From: Candidatus Desantisiibacteriota bacterium
GTDB taxonomy: Bacteria > JACRDZ01
DNA length: 7,227 nt
Direction of reading: 5' to 3'
Assembly (NCBI GenBank): GCA_016209155.1
Contig: JACQWU010000266.1
Coordinates: 1-7,227, forward strand
Under the pieces are notes generated by a model. It worked only from the letters and a program-made list of their open reading frames with translations. It did not search any database and was not told where the DNA came from. Each line of letters begins with the position of its first letter. Position 1 is the first letter of the stretch. Below, piece after piece: positions 1 to 5,162 of the stretch. The translations under genes and the position numbers were made by a program.

Positions 1-59
1 AAGAACAAGGGCTGGTAAGTGTAAGAGAAATGTGGATTGCACGACATTATCCAAAGTGA
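1..59 (+). CDS. Group II intron reverse transcriptase/maturase, C-terminal end (partial)
   Basis: The frame starting at base 3 reads EQGLVSVREMWIARHYPK and stops at TGA 57-59. A tail of the form QGLVS..., ..W...HYP is what I remember from group II intron-encoded reverse transcriptase/maturases, and the position is right: the stop lies 9 bases before the domain V hairpin. The catalytic RT, maturase (X) and any endonuclease domains lie upstream of the window, so activity cannot be judged. The protein would help splice its own intron RNA and reverse-transcribe it into new DNA sites. The identification leans on the adjoining ribozyme domains more than on these 18 residues. Confidence 0.6.
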   Translation, partial: EQGLVSVREMWIARHYPK

Positions 60-138
60 TTGCAATGAACCGCCTGGTGCGGAGCCGCATGCCAGGTGGT
101 GTGGGGATTGGGGGACTTAGAGCCCCCGATTACCCGAT
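60..138 (+). ncRNA. Group II intron 3' end: domains V and VI
   Basis: Bases 69-100 fold as a domain V hairpin. ACCGCCTGG (69-77) pairs with CCAGGTGGT (92-100), an upper 4-bp stem TGCG/CGCA carries a four-base loop, and a two-base TG bulge (90-91) sits on the 3' strand at the place the catalytic bulge occupies. Bases 102-135 form a domain VI-like G-rich/C-rich hairpin (GGGGG 110-114 with CCCCC 123-127). A132 is left as the probable bulged branch-point adenosine, 6 bases from the 3' end of the intron at about 138, in the typical ending ACCCGAT. The 3' exon would begin at about 139, only 13 bases before the end of the fic stop codon on the other strand. The domain V layout matches introns whose RT ORF ends just before it. 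Confidence 0.82.
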
Positions 139-151
139 TGACAGTTTCTAA

Positions 152-775
152 TTATTTTTGAATTTCTTTTATTGATTCTTCAATTGCTGATCGAATTAAT
201 TTTTCTAAATTGTTATAATCACCAGAGTCAGCTTTTTGTAAAGCTTCAACATATTTTTTTCTGCCGGATGTGGTTTCTACTTTTAATTCAATTGGAGGCA
301 GGTTTTGATGTAATAGGATAATGTTGTTTAAAAGCCTGCCGATTCGTCCATTGTAATCTTGAAAAGGATGAATCCATAAGAATCGATGATGAGCCCAGGC
401 AAGAAGGGCGGTTAGTTCATTAATAAATTTGGGGTTATCAATTTTAGATAGATGGTTTATTCTGGTTTTGACATCTTTTGTAAAATCAGTCATTAACTGA
501 GGGATGAGATAATATTTCGGAGGGATATGTTTTGACACAGTGACATCAATTTTTCTAAATTTTCCGCCCATCGTTGGGAATATCCAACCAAATCCGATTT
601 TATGAACTTCCTGAATAAAGGCAGGGGTAATATTGGTTTTGTTTTTGTTGAATTGGTCAATAACAAAATCCCACGCTCTTTTAGTTCCTTCAATTTCCAG
701 AGGAATCAATATTGCTCGTGGAATAATACCGAAGGCTGTTTCTTTATAACTTGTTTCGCCTATTTCCTTTTTCAT
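152..775 (-). CDS. fic: Fic/DOC family protein (probable AMP- or NMP-transferase)
   Basis: This is a 207-residue Fic-fold protein. The core motif is HPFQDYNGRIGR at residues 136-147, with catalytic H136, the acidic D140 and phosphate-binding N142/R144/R147; Y141 stands where the family usually has Gly. The flap region is also present (residues 75-94, GKFRKIDVTVS...IPPKYYLIPQL). Fic enzymes usually move AMP from ATP onto a hydroxyl of a target protein in the cytoplasm; stand-alone ones often act as toxins. An EG pair at 29-30 (PLEIEG) resembles the family's inhibitory (S/T)xxxE(G/N) motif but has Pro in the S/T position. The gene overlaps the upstream small gene by ATGA (772-775), so translation is probably coupled; I see no strong ribosome site. 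Its 3' end lies just outside a group II intron. The family call is firm; substrate and toxin role are inferred. Confidence 0.93.
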   Translation of the reverse strand: MKKEIGETSYKETAFGIIPRAILIPLEIEGTKRAWDFVIDQFNKNKTNITPAFIQEVHKIGFGWIFPTMGGKFRKIDVTVSKHIPPKYYLIPQLMTDFTKDVKTRINHLSKIDNPKFINELTALLAWAHHRFLWIHPFQDYNGRIGRLLNNIILLHQNLPPIELKVETTSGRKKYVEALQKADSGDYNNLEKLIRSAIEESIKEIQK

Positions 776-963
776 GAGGCTTTTGCCGATAATTTATTCA
801 AAACACTGTTTACCATACCCATGGTTGTTTGTGGATTTTCAGTTTTGGTTGTACGATACAACATCCTTTTTTCAAATAAACTAAAATAATCCCGGCGTGA
901 TTTACTATTACGGGAAGTTCTTTGATATTTTTTTAAAATTTCGGTGATTTTATTGTTTGACAT
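772..963 (-). CDS. Small basic protein upstream of fic, candidate Fic antitoxin
   Basis: This is a 63-residue Lys/Arg-rich protein with no family I can name. Two facts tie it to Fic: its TGA overlaps the fic ATG, and residues 38-43 (TTKTEN) fit the Fic inhibitory motif (S/T)xxxE(G/N), with T38, E42 and N43. In class I Fic systems such as VbhA-VbhT a small separate protein of about this size supplies that helix, and E blocks ATP gamma-phosphate binding. Here the motif is followed by a second predicted helical stretch (residues 46-60), broadly as in VbhA. The start at 963 sits only 6 bases from a -10 box, so the mRNA may be leaderless; no Shine-Dalgarno is visible. A chance motif match is possible, and the N-terminal 30 residues do not resemble VbhA. 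The ORF is well supported by the overlap; the role is inference. Confidence 0.6.
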   Translation of the reverse strand: MSNNKITEILKKYQRTSRNSKSRRDYFSLFEKRMLYRTTKTENPQTTMGMVNSVLNKLSAKAS

Positions 964-969
964 ATGTAT

Positions 970-998
970 AAAATAGCATAAACATTTAATTTAGTCAA
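970..998 (-). promoter_or_regulatory. Predicted sigma70-type promoter of the small gene-fic operon
   Basis: On the minus strand TTGACT (993-998) and TATTTT (970-975) are separated by exactly 17 bases. The -10 box ends 6 bases before the ATG at 963, so transcription would start at or next to the start codon and give a leaderless or nearly leaderless mRNA. This agrees with the lack of a ribosome binding site. Confidence 0.5.
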
Positions 999-1028
999 TT
1001 TCAAAAAAACGTTTTCTATTAGGATTTA

Positions 1029-1616
1029 TTATTTTTCTCCAAATTTTTTATTTTGTTCTATCAACTTTATAGTCTTTTCAATTCTTTTTTGTCTCGTATC
1101 TGAAGTTTTTGCATTAGTTACCCAATAGACATATGCCAATTTTGCCGAAGGAGCAAACCTTTGAAAATTGCTCCATGCTTTTTTATTCTTATTAAGAGCT
1201 GTTTTAAGATAAGAGGGGATAGAAAAACTTTTGCTTGAAGGAATTCTATCTTTAGATTCCATTCCATTTTGGAATATTTTAAGGCCATTTTCTGTCATTC
1301 TACCTTGCGCAATCATCATCTTTGCTCTTCCGACATTAATTACTGACCAACGGCTTTTGGATTTTCGAGGAGAATAATACTGCATATATCTTTCATCATC
1401 AATTTTTTTAATTCGCCCATCAATCCATCCAAAGCATATTGCTTCCTCAACGGCTTCATCGTAATAAACAGAGTGTTTTTTAGTATGCTTTTTATAATAA
1501 ATCAGCCAAATCCCTTTTTTTGAAAGAGAATTTATTTGAAGCCATTCTCGCCATTCTTTACGATTTTTGCAATATATTGTTTCATTTTGCATTTTCTTAT
1601 TTTTCTCTGGCAACAT
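1029..1616 (-). CDS. YdeI/OmpD-associated (OmdA) family protein
   Basis: This 195-residue protein matches the YdeI/OmpD-associated family, often annotated as bacteriocin-protection proteins, at the family's usual length. The hallmark stretch EEAICFGWIDGRIKKID lies at residues 57-73, followed by the YSPRKSKSRWS segment (81-91). The C-terminal OmdA-like tail, APSAKLAYVYWVTNAKTSD followed by TRQKRIEKT, spans 155-182. The biochemical function is not established; homologues have been linked to resistance to cationic peptides and to the outer membrane protein OmpD, but the protein itself is soluble, with no signal peptide here. It is monocistronic, driven by the promoter at 1672-1700. The first ATG (1616) lacks a Shine-Dalgarno; the ninth codon (ATG at 1592) follows a weak purine run and begins MQNETIYCKNRKEW, which fits the family start better, so the true protein may be 187 residues. 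Confidence 0.9.
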   Translation of the reverse strand: MLPEKNKKMQNETIYCKNRKEWREWLQINSLSKKGIWLIYYKKHTKKHSVYYDEAVEEAICFGWIDGRIKKIDDERYMQYYSPRKSKSRWSVINVGRAKMMIAQGRMTENGLKIFQNGMESKDRIPSSKSFSIPSYLKTALNKNKKAWSNFQRFAPSAKLAYVYWVTNAKTSDTRQKRIEKTIKLIEQNKKFGEK

Positions 1617-1671
1617 TTATTGGAGCGAACTACCGTCCCAATTTAAATTTTATATAATTTTATATAAAAAT

Positions 1672-1700
1672 ATTATAATACGATTTATTTTATATGTCAA
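1672..1700 (-). promoter_or_regulatory. Perfect-consensus sigma70 promoter for the YdeI-family gene
   Basis: On the minus strand TTGACA (1695-1700) and TATAAT (1672-1677) are spaced by exactly 17 bases. Transcription would start near 1665, leaving a leader of about 50 bases before the ATG at 1616 (or about 75 before ATG 1592). The match is full consensus, so strong constitutive expression is expected unless an operator overlaps it. Confidence 0.75.
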
Positions 1701-1713
1701 TTTATTTTTTCAC

Positions 1714-1742
1714 TTGATTTAATTCCGTTTTTGGTCTATATT
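1714..1742 (+). promoter_or_regulatory. Candidate plus-strand promoter divergent to the YdeI-family promoter
   Basis: TTGATT (1714-1719) and TATATT (1737-1742) are spaced by 17 bases. Its -35 box is only 13 bases from the -35 of the opposing promoter. The first real gene downstream is hicB at 1981, about 230 bases away, so it would make either a long hicBA leader or a short untranslated RNA that includes the inverted repeat at 1756-1806. Random matches are common in DNA this AT-rich. Confidence 0.3.
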
Positions 1743-1947
1743 GCCATTATAAACGTATTCCGTATAATATTGGAATTTATGTGCCATGGTAAAATATTTG
1801 CGGAATGATAGAAGTAATCATTATTATATTATTATGGGTTAATACTCTGGTTTATAAATAATAATTGATTTAAAAAATACTAATACATAATATATTAGTT
1901 CAATTGTTTTATAAATTAAAAACGAGACAGAAAAAAATTATAAAATG

Positions 1948-1974
1948 TGATATAATATATATAAATATAAGGAG
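1948..1974 (+). promoter_or_regulatory. hicBA extended -10 promoter and ribosome binding site
   Basis: TGATATAAT at 1948-1956 is a full TATAAT with an upstream TG, an extended -10 that can work without a good -35; none is clear at the right distance. AAGGAG at 1969-1974 lies 6 bases before the ATG at 1981 and fixes that start. Confidence 0.5.
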
Positions 1975-1980
1975 AAATCT

Positions 1981-2172
1981 ATGAAGATTACAAAATTCGT
2001 TTACTGGCAAGATGGTAATATGTGGCTTGGATATTTGGAAGTGTATCCTGATTATATGAGTCAAGGTGAAACGTTAGACGAACTAAGAGAAAATTTAAAA
2101 GATTTATATAAAGAACTAAACAGTGGCGAAATTCCTTACATCCGTAAAGTTGCAGAATTGGAAGTAGCATGA
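1981..2172 (+). CDS. hicB: HicB family antitoxin (short form)
   Basis: This 63-residue protein is a compact HicB-like fold. Residues 7-20 (VYWQDGNMWLGYLE) and 22-46, with YPDYMSQGETLDELREN followed by LKDLYKEL, give the beta-beta-alpha pattern by which HicB binds and blocks HicA. The tail IPYIRKVAELEV is shared by short HicB proteins encoded upstream of HicA. There is no C-terminal DNA-binding domain of the ribbon-helix-helix or helix-turn-helix kind found in longer HicB, so operon autoregulation is not obvious. The start is fixed by AAGGAG six bases upstream. Its TGA overlaps the hicA ATG (2169-2172), so the two are co-translated, antitoxin first; this is the reverse of the classical hicA-hicB order but usual for this short subtype. 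Confidence 0.88.
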   Translation: MKITKFVYWQDGNMWLGYLEVYPDYMSQGETLDELRENLKDLYKELNSGEIPYIRKVAELEVA

Positions 2173-2351
2173 AAAGAAAAGATTTAATAAAACAATTGGA
2201 GAATATAGGGTGTAACTTTATCAGACATGGGGGAAGACATGATTGGTACCAGAACCCAAAGACAAAAATTGCTCAACCTATTCCAAGGCATAATGAAATA
2301 AATGAAAATCTTGCAAAACATATCATGAAAATGTTAAAAAATGATGACTAA
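2169..2351 (+). CDS. hicA: HicA family mRNA interferase toxin
   Basis: This 60-residue protein has the HicA double-stranded-RNA-binding-like fold. Residues 1-19 (MKRKDLIKQLENIGCNFIR) lead into HGGRHDWYQNP (20-30), where H24 is the expected catalytic histidine, then QPIPRHNEI (36-44). HicA toxins cut mRNA, and translation stops until HicB neutralises them. The key residues are intact, so the toxin looks functional. It starts inside the hicB stop codon (ATGA). An open frame continues past its TAA in the same phase into a remnant of another antitoxin at 2352-2543. Confidence 0.92.
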   Translation: MKRKDLIKQLENIGCNFIRHGGRHDWYQNPKTKIAQPIPRHNEINENLAKHIMKMLKNDD

Positions 2352-2543
2352 TATTTAAAACAAAACAGATTTCCGATAAAAGTATTAGGGACAACTATTT
2401 TTCATCCTATAATTGCTTCTCTTCGTCTCCCCGAATCAATGATTGAAGAGCTTAAGCTTCTTGCAAATGAAAAAGATGTTCCATATCAGTCATTATTAAA
2501 AATATTTCTTGCTGAAAGAATCAGGAAGGAATTAAAGATTTAA
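2352..2543 (+). pseudogene. CopG/BrnA-like ribbon-helix-helix antitoxin, 5'-truncated remnant
   Basis: An open frame directly after the hicA stop, in the same phase, encodes 63 residues without an ATG start. Its second half reads SLRLPESMIEELKLLANEKD followed by VPYQSLLKIFLAERI, which I recognise as the CopG/BrnA-like antitoxin signature: SxRLPE for the DNA-binding strand, then two helices with the VPYQSLI-type turn. The family normally has 20-30 further N-terminal residues and a start codon; here the only in-frame ATG is 2439 (PESM), inside the domain. No ribosome site is visible and no partner toxin is adjacent. The most likely reading is a remnant of a third toxin-antitoxin locus that lost its 5' end and its toxin; a non-ATG start is the alternative. 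Confidence 0.6.
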
Positions 2544-2666
2544 ATAAAAAACATAATATCTTAAATCATAACAAAAACAACTAAAAGTAAGGTTTCAATT
2601 ATAAGAGAAGGTATATATTATGGAAAAGATAATTAATTACAATATTTTATAGAATAATGATAATAG

Positions 2667-2671
2667 AGGAG
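2667..2671 (+). promoter_or_regulatory. Ribosome binding site deciding the antitoxin start at 2680
   Basis: AGGAG lies 8 bases before the ATG at 2680. An earlier ATG (2675) is only 3 bases from it and runs ATG AAA TGA, so the start at 2680 is preferred. Confidence 0.6.
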
Positions 2672-2679
2672 ACCATGAA

Positions 2680-2868
2680 ATGATTGTCTTGAATAAAAAA
2701 AAGATAATTAACAGTTTGTGTAACTTACCAGAAAAAACTACGATTGAAGAAGCAATGGAACGTTTATTTTTGCTGGCAAAAATTGAGAAAGGAATTTCTC
2801 AAGCAGATGCTGGGCAATGTATCACTCATGAAGAAGCAAAAAAGAAGATGAAAAAATGGCTAAAATAA
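2680..2868 (+). CDS. Antitoxin partner of a ParE/RelE-type toxin
   Basis: This 62-residue protein is of the kind found directly upstream of ParE/RelE toxins: residues 8-24 (KIINSLCNLPEKTTIEE), a central helix (AMERLFLLAKIEKGISQA) and a C-terminal ITHEEAKKKMKKWL helix. The phrase ISHEEAK..M..WL is shared by many such antitoxins, where the C-terminal segment wraps the toxin. I do not see a clear ribbon-helix-helix signature, so the DNA-binding class is uncertain. Its 3' end overlaps the toxin by 13 bases (2856-2868), so the pair is translationally coupled. The ribosome site is AGGAG at 2667-2671. A 10-codon ORF (MEKIINYNIL, 2620-2652) just upstream is probably not a gene. Confidence 0.8.
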   Translation: MIVLNKKKIINSLCNLPEKTTIEEAMERLFLLAKIEKGISQADAGQCITHEEAKKKMKKWLK

Positions 2869-3161
2869 AATGGACACCCCAATCTTTAGATGATATTGAT
2901 GCTGTGTCAAATTTTATTGCAAGGGATTCGGTTTATTATGCACAGACGTTTGCTGTAGAGGTTTTTGAGACAGTTGAACATCTGAAATTATTTCCTGAAT
3001 CCGGACGGATTGTTCCAGAATTAAATCGTAGTGAAATCAAAGAAGTTATTTTTGGTAATTATAGAATAATTTATAGAATAAAAGAAGAATTAGTTGAAAT
3101 CCTAACGGTTTATCATTCTGCAAGGTTGCTTGATATTAATAAAATAGTAGACCTGTTATAG
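2856..3161 (+). CDS. Type II toxin of the RelE/ParE superfamily
   Basis: This 101-residue protein has the ParE-like order of elements: MAKIKWTPQSLDDIDAVSNF (first strand and helix), the FPESGR turn (46-51), then strands EVIFGNYRIIYRI (63-75) and VEILTVYHSARLL (80-92). The pattern G-x-YRIIY plus I-x-T-V-x-H-x-x-R is typical of ParE-type toxins, which poison DNA gyrase, although RelE-type mRNA cleavage cannot be excluded from sequence alone. Length and motifs are complete, so it looks active. It overlaps the antitoxin and ends with TAG, which shows that UAG is an ordinary stop here. A palindromic repeat begins 8 bases after the stop. Confidence 0.9.
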   Translation: MAKIKWTPQSLDDIDAVSNFIARDSVYYAQTFAVEVFETVEHLKLFPESGRIVPELNRSEIKEVIFGNYRIIYRIKEELVEILTVYHSARLLDINKIVDLL

Positions 3162-3169
3162 CAAAATAT

Positions 3170-3198
3170 AGATTCCCGATTAAACATGCAGGGAATCT
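3170..3198 (+). repeat. Palindromic repeat, copy A (REP-like)
   Basis: AGATTCCC (3170-3177) and GGGAATCT (3191-3198) form a perfect 8-bp stem around a 13-base loop. It sits between the ParE-type gene and intI. A related copy lies at 5045-5073 (22 of 29 positions identical by my alignment). No T-tract follows, so it is not a classical intrinsic terminator. Confidence 0.7.
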
Positions 3199-3226
3199 AA
3201 TTAAAATATAATCATTAAGGAAAACT

Positions 3227-4516
3227 ATGAATACTCCCATTCTCCCTGATTTTCAAAAATTTTTAATTGATAATAAATTTGCTTCTGAAAAAGTTGCTTC
3301 TTATTATGCTTATTGGGCTTCGAGGTTTATTTCTTTTTCAAATAAAAATAGCGACCTTAATTTAGATCTGAAAATCTCTAAATTTATTGATTATCTTGCA
3401 TCTGATAAAAATATTACTGGTTGGAAAATAAATCAGGCTGAAGAAGCTGTTAAATTATATTTGAATAATTTTTTGAAAAATGATTCGTCTGATTTAAATT
3501 CTAATTTAATTGAATTGAAAGAAGGCGAATGTAATTCGCCCGCTACTATTATACTAAAGAAAATGCGTGAAGCTATTCGTTTGAAGCATTATTCTTATAG
3601 TACTGAAAAAACATATATTGATTGGGCGCAAAGATTTTATAATTATGTTTTAAATGAAAAGAAAAAAAATATTTCCGAATTAAATTTTGATGAAAATGAT
3701 TTAAAAGATTTTTTAACTTATCTTGCAATTACCAGAAGAGTTGCCTCATCAACGCAAAATCAGGCTTTTAATGCATTACTATTTTTATTTAAAAATATAC
3801 TTAATATCAGTGTCAATAATCTTGGAGAAACTGTCAGGGCAAAACGCGGTCCAAAATTACCTGTTGTGTTAAGCACTCAGGAAGTGCAAAAGGTTTTTGC
3901 CGGTAGCAGCGGTACCAGATTATTAATTCTTAAGTTAATTTATGGTGCCGGACTCAGGCTTATGGATCTTTTGAGATTAAGAGTGAAAGATATTGATTTT
4001 GATTATAATACAATTTTTATAAGAGGCGGTAAAGGTGATAAAGATAGAACAACAATGCTACCGCAAAAAATAAGGGAAGATTTAATAAAACATATAGAGA
4101 AGGTGAAAGCGCTGCATGAAGATGATTTGAATAAAGGTTTTGGAGAAGTATCTTTACCTAATGCTCTTGATATTAAATATCCCAATGCACCAAAAGAATT
4201 GGGATGGCAATATGTATTCCCTTCGGCTAATCTTTCTGTTGATCCCAGATCGGGAAAAATAAAAAGGCATCATCTTAATGAAAAGACTGTTCAGAATGCC
4301 ATGAAAAATGCTGTTAAAAAGGCTGGTATTATAAAACATGCGACTGTGCATACACTGCGGCATAGTTTTGCAACTCATATGCTTATGAATGGAGTAAATA
4401 TTATAGAAATTCAGGATTTACTCGGGCATAAAAATGTTGAGACAACTATGATTTATACTCATGTGATGAGAGATATGTCTAATGCTCCGAAAAGTCCATT
4501 GGATTTATTGAAATAA
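3227..4516 (+). CDS. intI: Integron-integrase-type tyrosine recombinase with extra N-terminal domain
   Basis: This is a 429-residue tyrosine recombinase. The catalytic set is complete: R244 (GAGLRLMDLL), K269 (GGKGDK), H375 and R378 (HTLRHSFATH), H401 (LLGHKN) and nucleophile Y410 (MIYTHV). The stretch from about 305 to 333 (LPNALDIKYPNA, then ELGWQYVFPS) is the insertion that marks IntI integrases and lets them bind folded single-stranded attC. A SAM-like core-binding domain covers about 105-195. IntI1 is about 337 residues; the excess is an N-terminal module (about 1-85, with GWKINQAEEAVKLYL) that resembles a second core-binding domain. The start follows AAGGA at 3217-3221. The enzyme would insert and excise gene cassettes. 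Toxin-antitoxin pairs upstream are typical cassette cargo, but no attC was recognised, and orientation relative to cargo is unlike a classical integron. Family firm; true integron membership uncertain. Confidence 0.9.
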   Translation: MNTPILPDFQKFLIDNKFASEKVASYYAYWASRFISFSNKNSDLNLDLKISKFIDYLASDKNITGWKINQAEEAVKLYLNNFLKNDSSDLNSNLIELKEGECNSPATIILKKMREAIRLKHYSYSTEKTYIDWAQRFYNYVLNEKKKNISELNFDENDLKDFLTYLAITRRVASSTQNQAFNALLFLFKNILNISVNNLGETVRAKRGPKLPVVLSTQEVQKVFAGSSGTRLLILKLIYGAGLRLMDLLRLRVKDIDFDYNTIFIRGGKGDKDRTTMLPQKIREDLIKHIEKVKALHEDDLNKGFGEVSLPNALDIKYPNAPKELGWQYVFPSANLSVDPRSGKIKRHHLNEKTVQNAMKNAVKKAGIIKHATVHTLRHSFATHMLMNGVNIIEIQDLLGHKNVETTMIYTHVMRDMSNAPKSPLDLLK

Positions 4517-4620
4517 TTGGAAGATGGGGCATCCCTTGTATATGTACTGTAAAATGGATACTGTTTGCTACATTGCGGATATTTTGAATTCACAAATAGG
4601 GGATGCACCCATTGGAAGAT
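4516..4620. mobile_element. 85-bp MITE-like element with 10-bp flanking direct repeats
   Basis: The exact 10-mer ATTGGAAGAT occurs at 4516-4525 and 4611-4620. Between the copies, and touching both, lies an 85-bp segment (4526-4610) whose ends are imperfect inverted repeats: GGGGCATCCCT (4526-4536) against AGGGGATGCACCC (4598-4610), giving 11 pairs with two single-base bulges. Inverted ends abutting a direct repeat are the signature of transposition with target-site duplication. The element has no coding capacity, so a transposase must act in trans; I cannot assign the parent insertion-sequence family. It begins one base before the end of the intI stop codon region, so its RNA hairpin may also shape the intI transcript end. 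Confidence 0.65.
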
Positions 4621-4628
4621 TCAATTAA

Positions 4629-5042
<414 letters not shown>

Positions 5043-5044
5043 AC

Positions 5045-5073
5045 TGGATCCCCGATTAAGCATGTCGGGAATG
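5045..5073 (+). repeat. Palindromic repeat, copy B (REP-like)
   Basis: CCCGA (5051-5055) and TCGGG (5065-5069) form the core stem with one mismatch further out. The sequence aligns with 3170-3198 at 22 of 29 positions, including the shared CCCGATTAA and GGGAAT. It lies directly after the protease remnant. Confidence 0.6.
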
Positions 5074-5091
5074 GAAGTAGATTAAAGATTA

Positions 5092-5116
5092 TCGCCGACA
5101 GGAGTCGGCTCCTACC
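5092..5116 (+). repeat. Second REP-like palindrome
   Basis: GCCGAC (5094-5099) and GTCGGC (5104-5109) form a 6-bp stem with an AGGA loop; the overlapping AGGAG/CTCCT pair can form an alternative hairpin. The style GTAGGAGCCGACTCCTGTCG (minus strand) is one I associate with dispersed intergenic repeats in environmental bacterial genomes. It lies between two converging transcripts and could stop either. Confidence 0.55.
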
Positions 5117-5162
5117 TATTATTTGGACTTGTTTGGATTATGTTTGTATGAAAAATATTGAA

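Larger units (their letters stand above)
1617..1980. other. 364-bp gene-free AT-rich intergenic region
   Basis: No credible coding frame is present on either strand; the longest ATG frames are about ten codons. The region contains the minus-strand promoter at 1672-1700, a back-to-back plus-strand promoter candidate at 1714-1742, an imperfect inverted repeat at 1756-1770/1791-1806 (ATTCCG and CGGAAT cores), and the hicBA promoter and ribosome site at 1948-1974. The rest is simple AT-rich DNA. I found no attC-like core sites in it. Confidence 0.6.

Noticed and set aside
1-18. Intron protein ending KNKGW in frame 1
   Set aside because: The frame at base 3 gives a tail typical of maturases and stops next to domain V, which fits much better.
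493-889. Open frames of 66 and 95 codons overlapping the fic operon
   Set aside because: They are shadows of the fic and small-gene frames, with no ribosome sites and no recognisable domain.
1617-3226. attC cassette recombination sites around the toxin-antitoxin genes
   Set aside because: I scanned for GTTRRRY paired with RYYYAAC at 50-140 bp spacing and found no matching pair; the stems at 3170-3198 and 4526-4610 lack these core boxes.
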